Shown here: piece after piece, positions 27,561-35,021 of the stretch
Layout of the letters: each line of letters starts with the position of its first letter
Numbering within the stretch: the first letter of the stretch is position 1
DNA from: Thalassotalea sp. 273M-4
GTDB taxonomy: Bacteria > Pseudomonadota > Gammaproteobacteria > Enterobacterales > Alteromonadaceae
Assembly (NCBI RefSeq): GCF_041410465.1
Contig: NZ_CP166961.1
Location: forward strand, 3,286,001 to 3,350,000
DNA length: 64,000 bases
Direction of reading: 5' to 3'
The notes under the pieces: generated by a model
Database searches by the model: none
What the model was told of the DNA's origin: nothing
Seen by the model: only the letters and a program-made list of their open reading frames with translations
Program-made: the position numbers and the translations under genes

Positions 27561-30194
27561 TTACAAACCACTAATTGCGGCAATAGCGACTGCTAGGTTA
27601 TACATAATTTGTGTACCTGCAGACCAAAGAGTTAAGTTGTTCGTATAATCGCTATCAAGCGGTACGACTATGGTATCGCCAGCTTTTAAGTCTAGGTCAC
27701 CATCTGAAAACCAATTAGCATCTTCAATAACTTTAATATCGCCATTAGCAGCAATAACAAAAATGTCATCTTCTTCAGCACGTTGTTTGGTACCACCACT
27801 TTTAGTGATGTAATCTTGTACGGTTAAGTTGTCATCAAACATATGCGATGTTGATACATTGACTTGACCAATGACATTAATCGAATTGTTCTTTGTTGGC
27901 ACATACAGGGTATCACCATTTTCAAGCAATACATCGTAGTTAACATCCGATACTAATTTGGGTAAATCAACAACCAAGCGCCCTACAGCATCAATACTTG
28001 TTAAGTCATCAAGCAGTTGTTGAGCTTCAGCGTAAGCGACATCTGAGCCTTCTGTTAAGGTCTTTGAAGCTATTTCCATGCGTAAGTCGGCAGCTAGTTT
28101 TTTTAAATTTTCATACTCAAGCTCTTTTAGTTTTTCACGGGTAAAAACGCTACCTTCAACAAACGCATACTCGGTAAAACCACCTGCTTTTTTGATCACA
28201 TCAGATAACGTTTCGCCGCGACGAATAGTGTATTTACCAGGAAATACAAATTCACCTTTTAACGTTATAACGTGATTTTCTGTCCAAGCAGGTATTTGGT
28301 GAACGTTTAATCGATCTTTTGAAAGTAACTTAATATTGTCTGCTGTAATGCCATTTAACGCATTTTCTAAGTTAACATTAATCGATAGCTTACCGGCTTT
28401 TTGTTGCTCAATAACATTTCGAGTGATTTCTGCACGAGCTAAATAAGCTGATTCTGTCACCCCGCCAGCGGCGGCAATTAAATCTGACACACTTGCATTT
28501 CGAGCTAGAGGGTAAATACCTGGCGTCTTAACTTGGCCGTCAACTTCTACTAGCTGCATTGGCTTACCAGATGCACCTTGCTGTTTTAATTTCTGAATAA
28601 TTGGGGCAAGCAGTTTAAAGCGGGCATTATCGGTTAACTCTTCAACCAAAGTTGGTTCACCATCTTTGCCGTCAGTGAGCTCTTCAATGCTCTTATTTCG
28701 AAGTTCGGTAAGTAATTTTGTTTCTTCGTCTTCAACCGAATTTTGTTGTTCAAACTTTACGTTGCGCTTGCCGACATAACCGTCTTGGTTATGATTTTGG
28801 CTGTCATCTGTCTTTTTGTTCAAACTCAACGTTGTTTCGGTATTTGAAAAAATGATGATTTTATCTTGTGCTTTTAAGGTGATGTTATCTTCTGAGAAAG
28901 GATCTTTAATGGCATTAGCAAGCTTAAATTGCAAAATTTCAATATTGCGAGCATTGTCAATTTCTCGCACAATCAAGCTGTAATTTAAGTCGGCATCTTC
29001 CAATAAATACGCATTGAAACTTGGAAAAACATCCGCAATTTTTTGTCCTGGCACCCATTGATACGAACCTGGACGTGTTGCCGCACCAATCACTTCAATA
29101 GATTGCTCTAATAACTCTGAGGTCTTATTAACAAAAATCAAATCGCCGTTTTTAACCATCTTTTTAAGGTCGCTTGGACTATTTAAATCAACGTTAATAA
29201 CACTGCGTAAGTTATTGCCACCAAAACGCTCAACTCTTGTTGCCTTAGGGAATGCCGAAGGTAAGGCCCCACCAGCCATAGCCATTATTTGACCAAAGGT
29301 TTCACCTGGTTTTATTTCATAAATAGCAGGGCGACGAACTTCACCATCAACACTCACGCGCTGACCAATAGGGGCGACAAAGACCACATCGCCCGCTTGT
29401 AATAAAACATCGTTTGATGAATCACCCGATATTAACAAGTCATATAAATCTACCTGCTTAATCAGCTGACCACTGCGTTTAACTTGAATATTACGCAAAG
29501 AGCCAATATCGCTAATACCACCTGCAGCAAAGAGTGCATGAGTAACAGAAGCCAGTGAATTTAAAATATATGGACCAGGTTTGTAAGCATCACCTAACAC
29601 AAACACCCGCATAGAACGTAAAGACGACAAACTGACTACCGCATTTACACCTAAAATGCGTTGTTCGATTTTCGCTTTTAAAAATTGCTTTAATTCGGCA
29701 TAAGTTAAACCCGCCACCTTAAATGGCCCTAAATTTGGCACCACAACAGCACCTTCTCGGGTAACAGGTAAGGTATACTCTAAGTTTTCTTTACCAAATA
29801 TTTGCACTGACACTTGATCGCCCGGCCCAACAAGGTACCCATTTGGCACAGCAACATCTAAATTTGGGGTAAATGTGGTAGGCGCATTGGCAAATACATC
29901 ATAGCCAAAAGGTTTTAATTCGTCGTCTTCTTCAAGCTCAAACTCAAAAGGTAGCAGCTCTTGCTCAGGTCGCTCAACAATTGGAGTTAACTCTTCAACC
30001 TCTGGTTGAGTTGTTGCTCCTATATTTAGTGACTTTAAGTCTATGCCCATGCTTTTGGCTAATGCTTCTTGTTGCGCTTTTGGTAAGCGCTTAAATTGCT
30101 CGATTTGAGCTGCAGAAGGTACTGCGGCAGCAACGGTTGAGCTAATAAAAACCATTAGCAAAATACATTTTAAAAACACATTTTTGAACGACAT
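27561..30194 (-). CDS. Large SLBB-domain polysaccharide export protein (OtnA-like)
   Basis: 877 aa, more than twice the size of Wza. A signal peptide (about 1-24) has no lipobox. A Poly_export domain (about residues 118-200, YLVGPGDQVSVQIFGKENLE) is followed by several SLBB domains (recognisable starts VFVLGDAYKPGPYIL, VSVDGEVRRPAIYEIKPGET, VEVDGQVKTPGIYPL, ITLKGEFVFPGKYTI, INVIGQVNVS). A C-terminal hydrophobic helix (about 852-877) may cross the outer membrane as in Wza. It should form the periplasm-to-surface export channel for locus 1. It is the first gene of the operon, 127 bp downstream of the JUMPstart/ops-like leader. Confidence 0.92.
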   Translation of the reverse strand: MSFKNVFLKCILLMVFISSTVAAAVPSAAQIEQFKRLPKAQQEALAKSMGIDLKSLNIGATTQPEVEELTPIVERPEQELLPFEFELEEDDELKPFGYDVFANAPTTFTPNLDVAVPNGYLVGPGDQVSVQIFGKENLEYTLPVTREGAVVVPNLGPFKVAGLTYAELKQFLKAKIEQRILGVNAVVSLSSLRSMRVFVLGDAYKPGPYILNSLASVTHALFAAGGISDIGSLRNIQVKRSGQLIKQVDLYDLLISGDSSNDVLLQAGDVVFVAPIGQRVSVDGEVRRPAIYEIKPGETFGQIMAMAGGALPSAFPKATRVERFGGNNLRSVINVDLNSPSDLKKMVKNGDLIFVNKTSELLEQSIEVIGAATRPGSYQWVPGQKIADVFPSFNAYLLEDADLNYSLIVREIDNARNIEILQFKLANAIKDPFSEDNITLKAQDKIIIFSNTETTLSLNKKTDDSQNHNQDGYVGKRNVKFEQQNSVEDEETKLLTELRNKSIEELTDGKDGEPTLVEELTDNARFKLLAPIIQKLKQQGASGKPMQLVEVDGQVKTPGIYPLARNASVSDLIAAAGGVTESAYLARAEITRNVIEQQKAGKLSINVNLENALNGITADNIKLLSKDRLNVHQIPAWTENHVITLKGEFVFPGKYTIRRGETLSDVIKKAGGFTEYAFVEGSVFTREKLKELEYENLKKLAADLRMEIASKTLTEGSDVAYAEAQQLLDDLTSIDAVGRLVVDLPKLVSDVNYDVLLENGDTLYVPTKNNSINVIGQVNVSTSHMFDDNLTVQDYITKSGGTKQRAEEDDIFVIAANGDIKVIEDANWFSDGDLDLKAGDTIVVPLDSDYTNNLTLWSAGTQIMYNLAVAIAAISGL

Positions 30195-30321
30195 TGGTGC
30201 AGATTCTCTTTTAAGTAGGTGTAAAATTATTGATGCTTGTACACAATATAATAAAGGTCAGATTAACACATTGTATTTGAACGAAGAAGCTATTGTTCCC
30301 ACGCTAAATCAATTAAAAAAC

Positions 30322-30359
30322 AGGCACGCTTCCGCCCTTTGGTCTAGCCCCAAAAAGCA
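30322..30359 (-). promoter_or_regulatory. JUMPstart/ops-like RfaH recruitment leader, locus 1
   Basis: On the minus strand the core GGCGGAAGCGTG (30325-30336) matches the E. coli ops element GGCGGTAGCGTG at 11 of 12 positions. It is preceded by an inverted repeat TTTGG/CCAAA (30338-30342 with 30350-30354). The 38-nt block is 33/38 identical to 61056-61093, upstream of the other polysaccharide locus. ops elements in untranslated leaders of long polysaccharide operons recruit RfaH, which suppresses pausing and Rho termination. It lies 127 bp before the SLBB gene ATG, the expected place. Confidence 0.85.
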
Positions 30360-31302
30360 AAGTAATTTTAGAGTAAATACGTTAAAGCATAATCAAAAAA
30401 CATGTCGGTTAAAGAGAAAACAATAACCAATAAATTCTTTCATTTCGTGCTTTTTGAATTGAATAAAATCGCAAGAACCCATAGATACTTTATACATCTC
30501 GTAATTTAAAGCATAAGCATTATGATTTAAACAGTAACAATGTGTTTTTATGACTGACCTTATACATCCTTGTTTGCCATTAATTAAGCTTGAATTTGCT
30601 ATAAAACAATAGCCATTTAGCAATTAATTGGCGCGGGATTATAACGAATTTGTATGTTTTATTCCAGAGTCGTTTACAGTTAAAAATTGATATAGAACGA
30701 TTAAAGGTAAAAAGCCTGAATTGTATAAAGATAAAGGTGGGCCTTGCAATTAATGGCTTTTGCAAGATGATATTTTTTGCGATAAACCTTCATTAGATAG
30801 CGTTTAAAATACATCGTCACTACAACATGTTGTTGGTCGTATTTTCATAGATTCCTAAGTGACTAATACCAAATGTAAATAAACTTAAATACGTTAAAAC
30901 TATTACTCATAGCAACAAACACAAGTTAAAAACGCGAACTTGCCACTGGGGCACAGGCAACCTTTTAACCTTGTAGCGTTTAAACTTTCCCTCCTACAGT
31001 CCACTTTAAAAATTCATACTAAACTTAACAAACTAGAGTTGGCTTATAAGCAGACTGCATTGCAACCTTTTAGCCTTGTAACCTTTTTTCGTTAAAACCT
31101 TACAGCTTTTCTTTGGTGTCAGCTTTATTTACAACCAAATAAAACGCCAACAACCAAAAAAGATAAGCCATTGATTTAACATACTTTTTATTATTGGCAC
31201 GCTATATGCTGTTAAGTAAGTTATGAAATTCAAACTTAGTGTTTGCCAAACTCTTAAACGAGGTAAATAACTAAAGATAAGCCGACAAATTGGAGAAAGG
31301 TT
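30360..31302. other. Long intergenic region between locus 1 and the PEP-CTERM gene
   Basis: This must hold the locus 1 promoter (minus) and the PEP-CTERM promoter (plus). At 30451-30474 the sequence TTTTTGAATTGAATAAAATC plus GCAA resembles 61106-61129 in the leader of locus 2 (about 19 of 24 positions) and may mark a shared promoter-proximal element. An AT-rich cruciform (about 30576-30633, with an inner GCTAT/ATAGC hairpin) is present. From about 30955 to 31110 there are decayed units of the 8-mer repeat family (GCCTTGTAAC-type strings). I see no convincing gene. Confidence 0.5.
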
Positions 31303-31959
31303 GTGAAATTAATCAGTAAATTTACTATAGCTTGTGTATTTTTATTAACTGCAACAGTTAATGCCGCATTAATAGAAGATGACTTATTTACTACTGGAGA
31401 TGGGTTTCTCATCAAAGACACTACAACAAATAAAGAATGGTTAGATGTAACTCAAACTGTAGGCCTATCTGTAAATGAGTTTTTCAGCACCAGTCCATAC
31501 GCAACTCTAGGGTTTAATCTTGCAAATGCTTCGGAAGTATATGATTTCTTTTTTAGTGCTGGTGCTGAAGTAGTTATTAATGGTAATGGCTTTGGTTACA
31601 GTTCTGGTAATGAAGATGCTGCTATATTATTAGCCTCTCTTATGGAGCATGAAGCACCTTATACCAAGACTAATGGCAACCGATGGGTACATGGTTACAT
31701 TGACATAGGGAGCCCTACAAATTTATCACTTGCTAGGTTTGATGCTTCAGTAACAGGAGAAGGTTCCTTTGCCGTAAACTCGAATGGAACTACATGGACG
31801 AAAGATACTACAAATGGAAGTATTGGTTTATGGGTCTATAGACAACTTTCAGAGCCTGTAAACAATGTTTCTGTCGATACAAAAAATGTACCTGAGCCAA
31901 CGGGACTAATATTATTCATACTTGGCTTGTTTGGATTAATGCGCTCGCGAAAGGTTTAA
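31303..31959 (+). CDS. PEP-CTERM sorting-domain protein
   Basis: 218 aa secreted protein. A signal peptide (about 1-22, ending VNA) is followed by a 170-residue domain of unknown function and a C-terminal PEP-CTERM tripartite signal: VPEP, a hydrophobic helix (TGLILFILGLFGLM) and a basic tail (RSRKV). PEP-CTERM proteins are processed by exosortase in EPS-producing Gram-negative bacteria; no exosortase gene is in the window. The start is GTG with GGAG 7 nt upstream. It is divergent from locus 1 across a 1.1-kb gap, consistent with the known association of PEP-CTERM proteins and exopolysaccharide genes. Confidence 0.88.
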   Translation: MKLISKFTIACVFLLTATVNAALIEDDLFTTGDGFLIKDTTTNKEWLDVTQTVGLSVNEFFSTSPYATLGFNLANASEVYDFFFSAGAEVVINGNGFGYSSGNEDAAILLASLMEHEAPYTKTNGNRWVHGYIDIGSPTNLSLARFDASVTGEGSFAVNSNGTTWTKDTTNGSIGLWVYRQLSEPVNNVSVDTKNVPEPTGLILFILGLFGLMRSRKV

Positions 31960-32024
31960 TGTTTGGGTCATAAAGTTTACTTAAATTCCTTAATTGTGTT
32001 GACCTGATATAGGTTACACTTTTC

Positions 32025-32110
32025 CTCAAAACGTCTGATGAATTTCATCGGGCGTTTTATATTTTAACGACATTTTCGGTCTTCTGTGACTGTAAATTGC
32101 TACTGTCGCT
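32025..32110 (-). pseudogene. IS3-family transposase OrfB, C-terminal fragment
   Basis: The minus-strand translation ends ...VAIYSHRRPKMSLKYKTPDEIHQTF and a stop, the typical C-terminus of IS3-family (IS150-like) OrfB integrase-type transposases, where a YNxxRPHxSL motif precedes the end. Upstream sequence (32110-32330) has stops in all frames I read and no DDE core. A pseudogene fragment within the IS remnant. Confidence 0.8.
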
Positions 32111-32334
32111 TTCACCATCTTCCTAGCTTCCTACAAATCATAAAGCTTTTTCAATAGATATTCTTTTTAAGGATCCCATTATCCCTGACCTGGTCAATCA
32201 AATTCAGTCTCATCAATTAAGTTAAGCAACCATTTCTAATTTACTGCCTAGTATTTCAAAGTTGTTTAGGCTTTAGTATCTCAAGTAAGAGTGCAAACGG
32301 CAACTGTTATACCACTAGAAAGTAAGTTAATACA

Positions 32335-32475
32335 GTTGAATAGCCGTGAATGCCAAATCGCTTTTGAGCCTCTAAATAAGTCATGTCACCACTTTCAATT
32401 TGATCAACAAGAGCTAATTTAAAAGATAGTGAGTAGTTTCGTTGACTTCTATTAATATATGTTTTAATTACTCTC
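32335..32475 (-). pseudogene. IS3-family OrfA, N-terminal fragment
   Basis: The minus-strand frame reads RVIKTYINRSQRNYSLSFKL followed by ALVDQIESGDMTYLEAQKRF and GIHGYSTVLTYF, then a stop. This is the helix-turn-helix N-terminus of IS3-family OrfA (helix-turn-helix around MTYLEAQKRFGIHGYSTV). It is truncated after about 45 residues. Confidence 0.75.
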
Positions 32476-32531
32476 TCCAATTATTTAGTTGAAAAGTGTC
32501 AACCTTATTTAGGACGGGTCAAATACGACTA

Positions 32532-33452
32532 CTAAGGGGTATTTTCACCATTTATTAAACGACTCAGATAATTTTTAAAATCTTGAGCTATGTGGTCATG
32601 TCTTAAACCATATTCGACATTTGCTTTCATATAACCAAGTTTAGAACCACAATCGTGTGATTTTCCGCTCATATGAAAGGCTTCTACCGGCTCGACTTTC
32701 ATTAGGGAAGCTATGGCATCAGTAAGCTGAATTTCATTACCTGCACCTGGTGGGGTATATTCAAGTAAATCCCAAATTTGCTCAGAAAGTATGTAACGGC
32801 CAACAACTGCTAAGTTTGAAGGGGCCTCATCTACCTCTGGTTTTTCAACAACTGCTGTCATAGGTTTAGAGTCACCAGGTGTCAATTCATGCCCATTACA
32901 GTCGACAACGCCATAACTACTTACAAGCTCTTTTGGTACTGGCTCAACCATAATTTGACTTACATTAGTTTCTGCAAAACGTTTTAACATAGCAGCCATG
33001 TTTTCGGTTTTTAAATTAGACAGGTAATCGTCTAAAATCACATCAGGCAAAACAACCGCAAATGGTGCATCACCAACTAATGGGCGAGCTTTTAATACGG
33101 CATGGCCTAAACCTTTTGCCTCACCTTGGCGAACGTGCATAATGGTAACCCCTGGTGGACAAATGGCTTGTACCTCGGCTAACAAACTACGTTTAACGCG
33201 GTTTTCAAGCGTAGTTTCTAACTCAAACGAAGTGTCAAAATGGTTCTCAATGGCGTTTTTAGAAGAATGTGTAACAAGTACAATTTCTTTAATTCCCGCA
33301 GCCACACATTCGTTAACAATGTATTGAATAAGTGGTTTGTCAACAACTGGTAGCATTTCTTTAGGAATAGCCTTGGTTGCTGGTAGCATGCGCGTCCCTA
33401 GGCCTGCTACGGGGATCACGGCTTTTTTTACTTTTTTAATGGCTGAAGACAT
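32532..33452 (-). CDS. galU: UTP-glucose-1-phosphate uridylyltransferase
   Basis: 306 aa, normal for GalU. It makes UDP-glucose from glucose-1-phosphate and UTP. The N-terminal nucleotide-binding signature [21 protein letters not shown] is followed by [16 protein letters not shown], and [19 protein letters not shown] is also conserved. Product UDP-glucose feeds Ugd in locus 1. Glucose-1-phosphate is also what glgP releases from glycogen at the left of the window. It stands alone, immediately next to the IS remnant (9 bp from its edge to the galU stop). Confidence 0.97.
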   Translation of the reverse strand: MSSAIKKVKKAVIPVAGLGTRMLPATKAIPKEMLPVVDKPLIQYIVNECVAAGIKEIVLVTHSSKNAIENHFDTSFELETTLENRVKRSLLAEVQAICPPGVTIMHVRQGEAKGLGHAVLKARPLVGDAPFAVVLPDVILDDYLSNLKTENMAAMLKRFAETNVSQIMVEPVPKELVSSYGVVDCNGHELTPGDSKPMTAVVEKPEVDEAPSNLAVVGRYILSEQIWDLLEYTPPGAGNEIQLTDAIASLMKVEPVEAFHMSGKSHDCGSKLGYMKANVEYGLRHDHIAQDFKNYLSRLINGENTP

Positions 33453-33592
33453 AAATGAGTTTGCATCCTTGAATTTATATTTTTTATAACAACGTGAGTT
33501 TTTTAAAGTATTAAAGCTTGAAGCCTTAAAACGACTATCTATTTATGGGAGATTGCGGCCAACAACATGCCGCAATGACGGCGTATGTTTTC

Positions 33593-33648
33593 AGCCTTAA
33601 AGCCCTAAAGCCCTAAAGCCCTAAAGCCCTAAAGCCCTAAAGCCCTAA
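33593..33648. repeat. 8-bp tandem array, (AGCCCTAA)x6 plus one variant unit
   Basis: One AGCCTTAA unit (33593-33600) is followed by six perfect AGCCCTAA units (33601-33648). Read on the minus strand and cyclically aligned the unit is GGGCTTTA, one base from the GGGCTGTA unit at 10501-10532. It lies downstream of the lipoprotein gene and upstream of galU, outside coding sequence. Confidence 0.95.
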
Positions 33649-33686
33649 ATGCTGATTATGACAGGGTAAAATCAGTATTTCAAAAC

Positions 33687-33715
33687 AAAAAATCAGCGCA
33701 TTGCGCTGATTTTTT
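33687..33715 (-). terminator. Rho-independent terminator after the lipoprotein gene
   Basis: A 9-bp GC-containing stem AATCAGCGC/GCGCTGATT with a 3-nt loop is flanked by A4 and T4, extending it to 13 bp. On the minus strand it is followed by a T-rich tail (TTTTTTGTTTTG). It starts 20 nt past the stop of the gene at 33736-34791. This is the clearest intrinsic terminator in the accessory region. Confidence 0.88.
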
Positions 33716-33735
33716 ATTGCTTACAACGTGTAGTA

Positions 33736-34791
33736 TTAACCGCCAGTGCTAGTAATACCAGTACCACCAGTACCACCTGTTAAACAGCTATCTTGAGAAG
33801 CACAATTATCAATATCGGTTACCGAGTCTTTGATTTCATCAAGACTAATACCATTGTTAACATTGCTTTCAACAGCAGAAACTGCTGAAGCAGGAATGTT
33901 ACCAGCCTGCGCTTCACCTACTGCAGCAGCCTTATTAGCCACATTCTTTTGTAGGGCTAACCAAGCATTATTATTTGCTGGTGTATCATCTAAAATGAAA
34001 GAAGTCGCTAGAACAGCAGTATTGTTAATTGCATCAGAAATACTAACACCATCACCAGATGCACCAATAATAGATGCGTTAAACATAGAAACGGTTGCGG
34101 CTAGTTCATTAGAAATTGAAATTTCACCTTGCTTATTCAAACTTGGTAATGAAAGATCAAATAAATTAGCACCTTCTGGTGCTGTAATACCAAATAAGTC
34201 AAATGTTAACTTAGTCGTTTTCTTTTCTAAGTTTTTAAAACCAGCTTCTGTGATGCTTGAAATATCTTTCCCAGATTTTTCTAAACTCGCAATTAACATT
34301 TCTGCACCAACAGTACTCATTGCACTGATTTGCTCGTCAATCACAAGTGGTTGCTTTTCTGCATCAATATAGGTAACGGTCGACAACTCTAGGTCGGTTA
34401 ACTGACTAGCAGGTACAGTTGCACCAAAACCGATTGGGCTTTCTTCAGTACCACAATTGGTGGTATCACAAACCATGGTGGTTTCACCATTACTTGTAAC
34501 TTTAATCATGTAAATGCCAGACTGCATTACAAAGCCACCTGTTGAGAAGTTACCATTTTCATCTGTTACTGTTTTAAAAATCGAAGTATTTAAGTCAGTG
34601 GCAGCGTATAGGTTTACATCACCCTTAATAACATCGCCTTTTAACACATCACCTTTAAAAAGCGAATTGTCTTCGACAGGTGGATCGATTTTTTTATCGT
34701 TGTCATCGTCAAATAAGTCACACCCAGTTAGTGTTAAACTGGCACCTAACAGCAGTATGCTGGTAATTTTATTATATTTAGAATTGAACAT
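33736..34791 (-). CDS. Predicted surface/periplasmic lipoprotein, unknown function
   Basis: 351 aa. The signal peptide carries lipobox LTGC (Cys24) followed by an Asp-rich stretch (DLFDDDNDKK), so it is lipidated; Asp at +2 could favour inner-membrane retention by the E. coli rule. A short repeated motif follows (FKGDVLKGDVIKGDVNLYAA), then a domain resembling carboxypeptidase-regulatory folds (TDENGNFSTGGFVMQSGIYMIKV). The rest is helical. The C-terminus is Gly/Thr-rich (LTGGTGGTGITSTGG). I do not recognise a family. A good GGAG ribosome site precedes the ATG and a strong terminator follows it. It lies between galU and the YjbH-like gene, so an envelope or polysaccharide role is possible but unproven. 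Confidence 0.75.
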   Translation of the reverse strand: MFNSKYNKITSILLLGASLTLTGCDLFDDDNDKKIDPPVEDNSLFKGDVLKGDVIKGDVNLYAATDLNTSIFKTVTDENGNFSTGGFVMQSGIYMIKVTSNGETTMVCDTTNCGTEESPIGFGATVPASQLTDLELSTVTYIDAEKQPLVIDEQISAMSTVGAEMLIASLEKSGKDISSITEAGFKNLEKKTTKLTFDLFGITAPEGANLFDLSLPSLNKQGEISISNELAATVSMFNASIIGASGDGVSISDAINNTAVLATSFILDDTPANNNAWLALQKNVANKAAAVGEAQAGNIPASAVSAVESNVNNGISLDEIKDSVTDIDNCASQDSCLTGGTGGTGITSTGG

Positions 34792-34945
34792 TTTTATCTC
34801 CGTTTGCTAACTCTAAAACTCCATTTAACACTCAAAGCAGAGTGTTTCCCCCCTGAAAAATTGTAAATTAGTTATTACAACCTTACAGCATCATACCTAA
34901 CATATCTTTTCACAACAAGCGTGAATGTATGAATAAAATTCATTT

Positions 34946-34971
34946 GTACTGTTATTTTTAAATAACAGTAC
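34946..34971. terminator. Hairpin downstream of the YjbH-like gene
   Basis: A 12-bp perfect inverted repeat GTACTGTTATTT / AAATAACAGTAC (34946-34957 with 34960-34971). It lies 51 nt past the stop of the minus-strand YjbH-like gene and is followed on that strand by AAATGAATTTTATT. It may be a terminator or a regulatory dyad for the lipoprotein gene promoter; the sequence does not decide. Confidence 0.45.
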
Positions 34972-35021
34972 ACGTTTTAAAAGTGAAACAAGCACTTTGT
35001 TATACCATGTTAGGTAAGTTA

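Larger units (their letters stand above)
31998..32523 (-). mobile_element. Degenerate IS3-family insertion sequence remnant
   Basis: About 526 bp bounded by imperfect inverted repeats. Both ends read TTGACC, then a short AT-rich variable stretch, then GGTT and ACACTTTT or GACACTTTT (left 31999-32023, right 32492-32522). On the minus strand, about 32470-32330 encodes an OrfA-like N-terminus (NYSLSFKLALVDQIESGDMT, then YLEAQKRFGIHGYSTVL). About 32110-32028 encodes the OrfB C-terminus (YSHRRPKMSLKYKTPDEIHQ) followed by a stop. An intact element would be about 1.2-1.5 kb, so the middle, including the DDE core, is deleted. It is not capable of transposition on its own. Confidence 0.85.

Noticed and set aside
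30184..30765. Open frames in the locus 1 leader region (80, 76 and 61 aa)
   Set aside because: They cross the ops-like leader, have no ribosome sites, no recognisable domain and biased composition of AT-rich intergenic DNA.
33830..34810. Antisense open frames opposite the lipoprotein gene (180 and 98 aa)
   Set aside because: Shadow frames of the minus-strand gene, which has a lipobox, ribosome site and terminator.
34894..35016. Possible miniature transposable element with 10-bp inverted ends (TACCTAACAT/ATGTTAGGTA)
   Set aside because: Ends are perfect but similarity does not extend inward and no target-site duplication is visible at the edges. May be chance or a regulatory dyad.
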